Assembly (NCBI GenBank): GCA_013141055.1
Contig: JABFRS010000001.1
Coordinates: forward strand, 310,001 to 374,000
DNA: 64,000 nt
Origin: Cyclobacteriaceae bacterium
GTDB taxonomy: Bacteria; Bacteroidota; Bacteroidia; Cytophagales; Cyclobacteriaceae
Direction of reading: 5' to 3'
The position numbers were made by a program, and so were the translations under genes. Under the pieces are notes generated by a model, which saw nothing but the letters and a program-made list of their open reading frames with translations, searched no databases and had not been told where the DNA came from. The stretch's first letter is position 1, and the number at the start of each line of letters is the position of its first letter. This document shows positions 28,299 through 34,646 of the stretch, one piece after another.

Positions 28299-28784
28299 TC
28301 ACCCCATTAATTTCTCGTCTCTCATTATCTGTACGGCTTTTTCTCCTTCATTTTGTCCACCGGCTATTGTCCCGGGTAACATGATCAACCTCTTTTTGAT
28401 TTGTCCGCCCTCATTAAATTCAATTTCAAATCTTGGTCTTGTCAATCCTGCTGCACCAGCATTGTATGTCACATTTACAATGTCCTTTCTTTCAATTATC
28501 GGTGTCGCAGAGTTGTTTCTGCTTTTAACTATTCCATATATTAAGTAAAGTCCAATGAGTCCGAAGAAAATGGTCGTGGTTGTGTCACCGTTAAGATAGC
28601 TGTTATAAGCAAAGTAAAGTAGACCAATAGAAAGAGCTCCGTAGATAATCAGAATTCTTGATATGTTGTTACCCACCGCCACTTTTGAAATATTTCCAAT
28701 TACTCCGTCTCGCGTCAAGATTATTTTGTCAGGTGTAACGTGGCAATATCCTGTCTTAGTCTTAAATATTTTCTCTGTCTCCAT
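28299..28784 (-). CDS. Cassette gene: two-helix membrane protein
   Basis: 161 residues. A beta-rich N-terminus (IFKTKTGYCHVTPDKIILTR) precedes two adjacent transmembrane helices (about residues 42-60 and 68-85), and a C-terminal cytosolic domain (RPRFEIEFNEGGQIKKRLIM) follows. The arrangement resembles small bacterial proteins with a PH-like or YcxB-like fold, but I cannot assign a family. It is the only gene in its cassette. Confidence 0.65.
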   Translation of the reverse strand: METEKIFKTKTGYCHVTPDKIILTRDGVIGNISKVAVGNNISRILIIYGALSIGLLYFAYNSYLNGDTTTTIFFGLIGLYLIYGIVKSRNNSATPIIERKDIVNVTYNAGAAGLTRPRFEIEFNEGGQIKKRLIMLPGTIAGGQNEGEKAVQIMRDEKLMG

Positions 28785-28800
28785 ATTGATTAAAAATAAT

Positions 28801-28974
28801 GCGCTACAACGTCAGTGTATAAAACGTAGCGCGGTTTAGGAGCTAAAGCCAAATGACGAAGGAATGGCTTTAGCGACCTGCTGCGTTTTGTCCCCGACAC
28901 CGAACGAAATTAAAAAACTAAAACTACAATGTAATACCAAACTAGCGCTATGTTTTATACACTTTGTTGTGCAC
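28801..28974 (-). repeat. attC-like site E (longest)
   Basis: About 174 bp. Inner stem arms AGTGTATAAAACGTAGCGC (left, plus strand) and GCGCTATGTTTTATACACT pair over 19 bp with one mismatch. The middle carries another perfect hairpin (GCTAAAGCCA/TGGCTTTAGC). Core arms are CTACAAC on one side and GTTGTGCAC on the other. Confidence 0.7.
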
Positions 28975-28982
28975 AGTAGCCT

Positions 28983-29249
28983 TTACCGTCTCTTAAATAA
29001 ATAGATAATCGGTATTGCCATGCACACAAAGACAACGTCCAATAAATCACTTAGTCCGTCTAAAATTCTGTATTTAGTTATCACTTTGTCCCGGTTGGGA
29101 TAAAGTGTCTCAAAGTTGTCAATTTTGTTTGTCAGTTCGTTTCTTTGATTCTGACGTTGTTGTCGAAGTTCTCTTGCTGTCGAAACAGTGTCCAAGATTC
29201 GTTTTCTAAAATTTGGGTTTCCTGCCGAGAAGTATTGCGAATGCTCCAA
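28983..29249 (-). CDS. Cassette gene: small coiled-coil membrane protein, start uncertain or frameshifted
   Basis: 88 residues if it starts at TTG 29249. It has a charged coiled-coil region (ARELRQQRQNQRNELTNKID) and a C-terminal transmembrane helix (LLDVVFVCMAIPIIYLFKRR). A better-looking ATG at 29271 opens another frame, MKDSIKLIGAFAILLG, a hydrophobic helix that stops at 29206-29208. One base gained or lost near 29210-29235 would join them into a two-helix protein. The gene may therefore be broken. Confidence 0.5.
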   Translation of the reverse strand: MEHSQYFSAGNPNFRKRILDTVSTARELRQQRQNQRNELTNKIDNFETLYPNRDKVITKYRILDGLSDLLDVVFVCMAIPIIYLFKRR

Positions 29250-29281
29250 TTAATTTAATCGAGTCTTTCATCAAATGCTAT

Positions 29282-29378
29282 TGCAGCCAACGTCTTGCTA
29301 TAAGGCGTGGCGGCACACCGAAATATAAAAATTAAATATCAACCGTGCCGCCATGACTTATAGCTTGTGTTGGCTGCA
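29282..29378 (-). repeat. attC-like site F (cleanest)
   Basis: About 97 bp. On the minus strand: TGCAGCCAAC, spacer ACAA, GCTATAAG, a further arm GGCGGCAC, variable middle, GTGCCGCC, CTTATAGC, spacer AAGAC, GTTGGCTGCA. Core arms pair over 10 bp and the inner stem over 8 bp plus 8 bp, giving the bulged-hairpin shape of an attC site. Confidence 0.75.
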
Positions 29379-29383
29379 GTTTT

Positions 29384-29962
29384 CTATCTCCACAGTCTAC
29401 AGTAATCCGAATAGTCCCTTAGGTCGTGGTCAGTTATACTTTGCGCAATTTGCTTGTCCATTTCGGCATTTACTGTGTCACCCAATATATACCGCATTGC
29501 CCCGCGCTGATAAAGTGCACTACTGAAATATTCGCTCATTCTTGCTGTGTCTAGTACTACCGCTTTATTGTAGTCCTCAAATGCGTCCCTGTGCTTTCTT
29601 AGTTCTTTTCTACAATCACCTCGTCTATAATAGAATTCGATATCTTTTGGATGGGCAAGTAAACCCAATGAATAAACTCTTTCTTCATTTGCCAGATCTT
29701 GGTTCAGAAAATTGTAGCTCAAAGCTAACTTCTCAAAGAGGTCCCTGTCCTTGTACCCTTTTCGAATTGACTTTTCAAAGTCTTCGATCGCTTCACTGAG
29801 ACCTTCTCCATCATGATAGTCACCATGGTCCGCATGTCTGTAGTGCTCAAGTCCGCTTTCATAAAGTTGTCGGCCCGTCCGCAAATTATCACAACTGGTC
29901 AGATGGAAAGTCATTGTCCAACATGACAGGATGAGTATTATGTTGTTGTGTCGTGTGTTCAT
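29384..29962 (-). CDS. Cassette gene: TPR-repeat protein, probably exported
   Basis: 192 residues. The ATG at 29962 follows the cassette start arm directly, so a longer upstream frame is unlikely. N-terminal hydrophobic stretch (NIILILSCWTMTFHLTSC) gives a signal peptide with a possible lipobox Cys. Tetratricopeptide-like repeats follow: EAIEDFEKSIRKGYKDRDLF, a middle repeat around RVYSLGLLAHPKDIEFYYRR, and AFEDYNKAVVLDTARMSEYF. It is probably a protein-interaction module. First gene of the array, nearest the recombinase remnant. Confidence 0.7.
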   Translation of the reverse strand: MNTRHNNIILILSCWTMTFHLTSCDNLRTGRQLYESGLEHYRHADHGDYHDGEGLSEAIEDFEKSIRKGYKDRDLFEKLALSYNFLNQDLANEERVYSLGLLAHPKDIEFYYRRGDCRKELRKHRDAFEDYNKAVVLDTARMSEYFSSALYQRGAMRYILGDTVNAEMDKQIAQSITDHDLRDYSDYCRLWR

Positions 29963-29967
29963 GAAAA

Positions 29968-30007
29968 TTGCAGCCAACGTCTGGCTATAAGCCACCAGTG
30001 GCTTATA
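29968..30007 (-). repeat. Proximal attC/attI-like site G
   Basis: On the minus strand a perfect 10-bp palindrome pair TATAAGCCAC/GTGGCTTATA is followed by GC, spacer CAGAC and GTTGGCTGCA. It has the GTT side of the other sites but lacks the AAC side. The recombinase remnant's stop codon (30003-30005) lies inside it. It may be the attI equivalent or a truncated attC. Confidence 0.5.
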
Positions 30008-30215
30008 CATCCGTATTAGGAAGTAAGTTAATCTTGCTCATCATACTATCCAAAGAGCTCAAAAAGCTTCCCAAATCGCTTTTTTGTGACATGAATGCAC
30101 TATCCAGTCGTCTTCGAATTGTCATGGCCTAAAAGATCCTGAATATATCGCATATCAATCCATTTTAAAAGTGTTGAGGATATGCACAGTCTGCTTAAAT
30201 ATTTTCATAGGTATC
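30003..30215 (-). pseudogene. C-terminal remnant of a tyrosine recombinase (integrase)
   Basis: On the minus strand, codons from 30156 read DMRYIQDLLGHDNSKTT, the box-II signature (L/M-R-Y-I-Q-LLGH-S-TT) of XerC/D-like recombinases and integron integrases. It is followed by Gly, a stop (30100-30102), then C-I-H-V-T-K-K-R-F, matching the usual E-I-Y-T-H-V-T-K with the catalytic Tyr changed to Cys. A frameshift near 30055-30070 continues into SSLDSMMSKINLLPNTDV and a TAA inside site G. Upstream bases to about 30215 (F-K-Q-T-V-H-I-L) look like the region before RHSFATHLL, with part deleted. The gene is dead. Whether it was IntI or another Xer-type enzyme cannot be decided. Confidence 0.7.
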
Positions 30216-30255
30216 ATTTATAACATAAATAACACGCCACAACATCTCCCCCCCC

Positions 30256-30290
30256 AAAAAAAACAACACCAGACCAAAGCCCGGTGTTGT
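30256..30290 (-). terminator. Rho-independent terminator of the esterase gene
   Basis: Stem ACAACACC/GGTGTTGT (30263-30270 and 30283-30290) with an A run on the plus strand (30256-30263), which is a U tract in the minus-strand transcript. Confidence 0.8.
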
Positions 30291-30313
30291 TGTATTCAAT
30301 ACTTCTCTGTTAA

Positions 30314-31429
30314 CTACTTTTTAAGATACTTGCTCAGATTCTTCGTCGCCAGCTCCTGGGCTTCTTTTGCTTCCGGAACCACGGCCGCCATTCCAAAGAA
30401 CTCATGCGTAACACCCTTATACATTTTATACTTCACGTTCACTCCTGCGTCCGCAAGAAAATCACGAAGAATTTCTCCATCAGTCAGCAAAGGATCATAC
30501 TCCGCCGTGATGATCGTGGTCGGCGGCAATCCATTGAGGTCTGCCTTTGTCAGATCCACACGCGGATCACTCGCAGCACTCTCTGATGGCAATGCATACT
30601 TTACAAACCACGACATCATAGCCTTATTCAATGGCTTTGCATTTTCATTCTTCTTGTATGATTCAGTGTTCATGTTGGATTGAGAGATCGGATACACCAA
30701 TACCTGGGCAACCGGCAACTCAACTTTCTTATGATCTCTCGCCATGATCGCAACATTGATCGCAAGATTACCTCCCGCACTCTCTCCTACCAGTGCAACT
30801 CTCTTTGGATTGATCTTCAGAGATTCACTGTGCTTCAGCATCCAGCGGTAGGCATCAAATGAATCCGTATGCGCTGCAGGAAATTTATGCTCCGGTCCTT
30901 TGCGATACTCCACAGAAACTACCACCGCTTCATTTTGCTCCGCCATCGCAGAAGCAGAAGCATCATAGGTATCAATGGTTGCAATCACCCAGCCACCACC
31001 ATGAATGTATAAGATGCCAGGATACTCTTTCTTCTTTTTGGCAGGTGTATAAATTCTCACTTCGATCTCCCCTTCCGATACAGCAATGTGCTGGTTGGTA
31101 ACAACCACTTTGGGAACCGGTACTTTAATATTGTTCTCTGCGATCAGATCCCTTACCGCATCAGCAGGTGTTGGATTCTGACGCGCTCTCTCAGGACTTA
31201 ACGTCTCAAGAGGTGGTGCATTATAACTTGCAAGCTTCTCCATCACCGACTGCATCTCAGGACGGATCGACGGAGCCCATGATGGCTTCTTCTCCTGAGG
31301 CGTTAGTTTTTTCTTAGCCGTCAGCTTGCGCGGCGCACGTGCCACCTTCTTTGGAGCCATTCTCTTTTTGGGAGCAACTCTCTTTTTAGCAGTTCTCTTT
31401 ATCGTTTTGGAAGCATTTTTAGTTGCCAT
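30314..31429 (-). CDS. HSL-type alpha/beta hydrolase with a basic histone-like N-terminal tail
   Basis: 371 residues. From about residue 55 it is a hormone-sensitive-lipase-type esterase: oxyanion motif HGGGWV, nucleophile elbow GESAGGN, catalytic Asp in EYDPLLTDGE and His in VTHEFFG. No signal peptide. The first 50 residues are almost only Lys, Arg, Ala, Pro and Thr (for example KRTAKKRVAPKKRMAPKK), like the C-terminal domain of histone H1 or bacterial Hc1-like proteins. A basic tail on an esterase is unusual and may bind nucleic acid or another polyanion. Confidence 0.85.
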   Translation of the reverse strand: MATKNASKTIKRTAKKRVAPKKRMAPKKVARAPRKLTAKKKLTPQEKKPSWAPSIRPEMQSVMEKLASYNAPPLETLSPERARQNPTPADAVRDLIAENNIKVPVPKVVVTNQHIAVSEGEIEVRIYTPAKKKKEYPGILYIHGGGWVIATIDTYDASASAMAEQNEAVVVSVEYRKGPEHKFPAAHTDSFDAYRWMLKHSESLKINPKRVALVGESAGGNLAINVAIMARDHKKVELPVAQVLVYPISQSNMNTESYKKNENAKPLNKAMMSWFVKYALPSESAASDPRVDLTKADLNGLPPTTIITAEYDPLLTDGEILRDFLADAGVNVKYKMYKGVTHEFFGMAAVVPEAKEAQELATKNLSKYLKK

Positions 31430-31502
31430 ATGATTTCATGTTTGTTTGAATTCACGATGACCATTATCATGCCATGGCATTGGGCAGAGACCGGGTAAGG
31501 TC

Positions 31503-31615
31503 TGAGTAGAGTCCGGGTTGAGACTGGGTAGAGTCCGGGTAGAGTCCGGGTAGACTCTGGGTAGACTCTGGGTAGACTCTGGGTAGACTCTGGGTAGACT
31601 CTGGGTAGAGTCCGG
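31503..31615. repeat. 11-bp tandem repeat array
   Basis: About ten copies of an 11-bp unit, mainly AGACTCTGGGT and AGAGTCCGGGT, run head to tail. The copies around 31550-31605 are nearly perfect; earlier ones vary. They lie in non-coding sequence downstream of nothing obvious and upstream of the esterase on its own strand. Confidence 0.85.
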
Positions 31616-31617
31616 AA

Positions 31618-31905
31618 AGGATCAGAGAGCCAAAGGGGCTGAATCAGAGAGGAATCAGAGATGAATCAGGGATGAATCAGAGAAACATCAGAGAGTGATC
31701 AGAGGCGAATCAGAGAAGAATCGGGGAAGAGATTGGGAAAAACAGTGTTTTATAGGGGATTGATCAGAGGCGAATCAGAGGTTTATCAGAGAAAGCAGCG
31801 TTTTTATAGGGGAAACATCAGAGACGAATCAGAGAAACATCAGAGAAAGGAGCGTTTTTATCCGAGAATTATCCGTGTTCGATCCGAGAAACATCAGAGA
31901 AACCA
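31618..31905. repeat. Degenerate ATCAGAG-rich short repeats
   Basis: About 20 copies of ATCAGAG or AATCAGAGA at irregular 9-20 bp spacing, interleaved with longer units such as GCGTTTTTAT. A 71-codon plus-strand frame (31733-31948) results from the repeats and is probably not a gene. The plus strand is strongly purine-rich. Sequence from 31906 to 32216 is AT-rich with no gene seen. Confidence 0.8.
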
Positions 31906-32216
31906 TGCAATGGTAGCTGAAAATACGAGGAAAGTACGAGGAACGTAGCTGAAATACCCCTAAAAACCCTCAAATTGGGCTAAAAACGAAGAAAATGGAG
32001 TGTAAATCTGGAGGTGAGTGTTAAAAGTGGCGATTTTGGGGTGATTTGGAGGTTTTTGATTGGAGTTTGGTATAATCCAGATTTATTCCAGGTTTAAAAA
32101 CAAGCAAAAAAGGCTAAAAATGAAACCATTTAGCACTAAAAGGCTATATGGCGTCCCCTGTACCTTAAAGTGCTACAGATCCATAGATTATTAGCTTCGC
32201 TGATGGGTTCTATAAG

Positions 32217-32358
32217 CCCACGGTTTTAACCGTGGGATGATGATAAGATATTTTCACCCCAACCATTTTAATGGTTTCAAAATTAGTCTGCGTTTAGAAA
32301 CCATTGAAATGGTTACCAGCGTTGATATCAATTTATAACCCACGGTTAAAACCGTGGG
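32217..32358. repeat. Nested palindromic (REP/BIME-like) element
   Basis: Four palindromes in A-B-B'-A' order: CCCACGGTTTTAACCGTGGG (32217-32236), AACCATTTTAATGGTT (32261-32276), AACCATTGAAATGGTT (32299-32314) and CCCACGGTTAAAACCGTGGG (32339-32358). The two outer palindromes are exact reverse complements of each other, so the whole is also a large inverted repeat. Resembles repetitive extragenic palindromes moved by RAYT transposases. Confidence 0.75.
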
Positions 32359-32398
32359 CTATCCAAATCATCAGTTGCAATGTCTTCATAAAAAAAAT

Positions 32399-32612
32399 GT
32401 TGCGTACCTACGGCACGCCGGTGTAATCGGATTGCATTAACTACAAATATTTGGTCCCTCCTGGACCGTCAACTAAAGGCAAGAGATGCCATAGGTGATT
32501 TTGATACACGACCATTAATAACCCAATGTGACATGTAGGTAGATCCTGTCCCAGCGGGACCCAATCTTTGTAGAAAGATTATGTTTAGTTCCACCAGCGT
32601 GCCGTACGCAAC
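32399..32612. repeat. About 214-bp multi-hairpin element with terminal inverted repeats
   Basis: The ends GTTGCGTAC...GGCACGCCGGTG (32399-32423) and CACCAGCGTGCCGTACGCAA (32592-32611) are imperfect inverted repeats. Inside are hairpins GGTCC/GGACC (32453-32467), GTCCC/GGGAC (32548-32560) and AATCTTT/AAAGATT (about 32563-32580). No coding frame of interest. It could be a MITE-like element or a structured RNA. Confidence 0.65.
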
Positions 32613-32675
32613 AACGGAAACAAAGTATTTATTTCTCATCCGTGAATCCGTGCCATGTAGCATAAGGTTACATGA

Positions 32676-33239
32676 TCACGCCTCTTCCTTCTCCGCCTCA
32701 TAATTAACACTCTCCTTCGCGATGTCCGACAAAAGCTGATCCGTCTCTTTTTCTTCATCCAATGTCTGACCCAGTAAGTTCTTGACATCTGTCAGGCCCA
32801 GTGTCTCTGCCAGTTGGGCAAGTCCACCATACGTTGCGATCTCATAGTGCTCTACCTTTTGTGCGGCAATGATGAGACCTACATCGCGGGTCGCAGTGCC
32901 GGCATCAGTGTCTTCAATGATTCCGTTTCCTTCTTCCAGGATACCCGCCATTGCATCACACTTCTTCGCCTGAACTTTTTCACCCAGAAGCTTGAACACT
33001 TTTTCAAGTCGCGCTACATGCTCTTTTGTCTGCACAAGATGAGCGCCGAAAGCGTCTTTAAGCTCCGGAGAAGTAGCAGCCTTCTGCATCTTGGGAATAG
33101 CTTTGGTAAGATGATTCTCTGCCCAATAGATATCCTTGATCTCATCCTTTAAAAACTCCAGAAGTGCAGATTCACCTTTGCCCTGAGTTTTTGCCGCAGG
33201 CTTTGCTGCAGACTTTTTAGTCATTGTTGTTGTTGCCAT
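32676..33239 (-). CDS. DUF892 (YciE-like) ferritin-like protein
   Basis: 187 residues. A Lys/Ala-rich tail (TKKSAAKPAAKTQGKG) of about 25 residues precedes a four-helix ferritin-like bundle: LLEFLKDEIKDIYWAENHL, HLVQTKEHVARLEKVFKLLG, GLIIAAQKVEHYEIATYGGL and a C-terminal EEKETDQLLSDIAKE. Conserved Glu and His residues in E-H-Y/E-x-x-H patterns fit di-iron ligands. YciE-type proteins are linked to general or osmotic stress. The basic tail is similar in style to those on the esterase and the lysine-rich protein at the window end. Confidence 0.88.
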   Translation of the reverse strand: MATTTMTKKSAAKPAAKTQGKGESALLEFLKDEIKDIYWAENHLTKAIPKMQKAATSPELKDAFGAHLVQTKEHVARLEKVFKLLGEKVQAKKCDAMAGILEEGNGIIEDTDAGTATRDVGLIIAAQKVEHYEIATYGGLAQLAETLGLTDVKNLLGQTLDEEKETDQLLSDIAKESVNYEAEKEEA

Positions 33240-33509
33240 AATATTAGTTGATTGGTTTTCACAACACGAAACGATTTCTATGCCAGTGGAATCAACCGGA
33301 TAAACTCAGGGTTTTTACGGTTACTGCAATAACAAATACTATCCAAAATCTGTATTCATAATTTCTCCGTTGACTTATTTCCACGGTCAGGAATGCCACA
33401 AACTGAGTTGATCATCCTCCTAAGGCATAAAAATTGATATCAGAGTAAAGAATCATACAAACAATTTGTATTTTTTGTCAACCTACCCGGAACACCTATA
33501 ACGTATTGA

Positions 33510-34646
33510 ATGGAGCGTCAGAGAAGACAGTTTTACATCATTGGGCATAATCCCAACACAGGCGAACAAGCCAAAGACTTTTTAGAGAAAGGCGCCAATG
33601 CACTGGCACCGGATATTGTCTACGATCAGGGCAAATTCTATGTCACGCATTCAACACAGTCATCCTATAAAGATATACCGACGGTTGAAGTGTATTTACA
33701 GGCCCTCAGGGAATTGCTGGCGACTCAACAATACAATCTTGCTCTGTTGATCTGGGACATTAAAGTCACAAACTTCGATATCAATCTGCTCATCAATACT
33801 GTTAAGACAACTTTCTCAGGCCATGAGAATATCGCAATGGTATTCACACATGCCAATGATTGTGGGTTTGTATGTCGTTATAATGGAAGCTATGACAATG
33901 TGGGTATCGGAGTCGATGAATCGAACATAACACCGGATGAGCTTGCAAAAATATTTATCTCCAACCGGCAAAATAATTTTATCTACGGAGACGGTATCAT
34001 CACGCTATTAAACAAACCTCAGATCTTTAAAAATGCCCGCGAGGCACTTCATCAACGCGACGCCAATAAAGAAGGAGGTTTCAAAATCGTTTATCCCTGG
34101 GTACTCGCTCGTCCCGTTGCCATGCAGAAATATCTTAACAGCTATGTCGATGGAATCATCGTGGATCTGGAAGCTGTCGATCACTTAAAGTCCATTATAT
34201 ATCAATCTCCATACACCCATGCTTTTCAACTTGCACAGTCAGGACACAACCCTTTCCTGGTTTCTACTATTCCAATCTACTTATTGAACATAAAGACCAA
34301 AGACGAGCCCTTTGCAGGGACGGATGCATGGCTCTCCTTTACTTTGAAAGGAACTTCGGGAAAATTACTGCATCGTCTCCCCTTTCATGCGAATGCGAAA
34401 GACATCTTTGAAAGAGGAAGCACTACCTATTTAACATTGGAAGGGCTTGATATCGGAGAGATTGAAAGTCTTACAGTCGAAGCTCTTTCCGATGGACTTG
34501 GATCAGGGTGGTTGCCGGAGAATATTTCAGTAGAATGTAAAACGAGCGGCCGTATCTACGATTTTGATTTCAAGGACGATGACGAATGGATCACAAAAAA
34601 GGGCGGGCCTGTTATGAAGCTTGCTAAACCGAGAGATCTTTCTTGA
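33510..34646 (+). CDS. Phospholipase D (SMase D)-like protein fused to a PLAT domain
   Basis: 378 residues. The N-terminal two thirds match the GDPD-like phospholipase D/sphingomyelinase D fold: IIGHNPNT carries the first catalytic His, GANALAPDIVYD the metal-site loop, FYVTHS the second His, and LALLIWDIKV an acidic strand. The Glu usual in the loop (E-x-D) is Ala here, so metal binding may differ. From about residue 265 a PLAT/LH2-like beta-sandwich follows (DAWLSFTLKGTSGKLL, FERGSTTYLTLEGLDIGEIE, GWLPENISVEC). No signal peptide is evident. The last 23 bp overlap the convergent response-regulator gene. Confidence 0.7.
   Translation: MERQRRQFYIIGHNPNTGEQAKDFLEKGANALAPDIVYDQGKFYVTHSTQSSYKDIPTVEVYLQALRELLATQQYNLALLIWDIKVTNFDINLLINTVKTTFSGHENIAMVFTHANDCGFVCRYNGSYDNVGIGVDESNITPDELAKIFISNRQNNFIYGDGIITLLNKPQIFKNAREALHQRDANKEGGFKIVYPWVLARPVAMQKYLNSYVDGIIVDLEAVDHLKSIIYQSPYTHAFQLAQSGHNPFLVSTIPIYLLNIKTKDEPFAGTDAWLSFTLKGTSGKLLHRLPFHANAKDIFERGSTTYLTLEGLDIGEIESLTVEALSDGLGSGWLPENISVECKTSGRIYDFDFKDDDEWITKKGGPVMKLAKPRDLS

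Larger units (their letters stand above)
26431..30007 (-). mobile_element. Relic integron-like gene-cassette array (six cassettes, seven attC-like sites)
   Basis: About 3.6 kb in which seven small genes, all on the minus strand, are separated by imperfect inverted-repeat sites. Each complete site has an AAC core, a 4-nt spacer, a stem starting near G-TATAAG, a variable middle, the complementary stem, a 5-nt spacer and a GTT core. Arm sequences beyond the cores differ between sites, but each cassette's start arm matches its own end arm. This is the property expected when circular cassettes are excised and inserted at G/TT. Distances between successive GTT cores are about 687, 481, 601, 794 and 608 bp, plus a truncated last cassette. 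The array lies directly after a decayed tyrosine-recombinase tail. No intact integrase is in the window. Confidence 0.75.

Noticed and set aside
26431-30007. Interpretation of the array repeats as CRISPR or as simple terminators
   Set aside because: The sites are 90-175 bp imperfect inverted repeats between genes, not short direct repeats with spacers, and they have no U tracts; the paired arms follow cassette identity.
30171-30683. 170-codon frame opposite the esterase
   Set aside because: It runs antisense to a convincing alpha/beta hydrolase and contains a poly-C/poly-A stretch and a terminator.
31733-31948. 71-codon plus-strand frame with repeated peptide motifs (YRG.IR.ESE..QRK)
   Set aside because: It consists only of the short tandem DNA repeats, has no ribosome site and no sensible domain.
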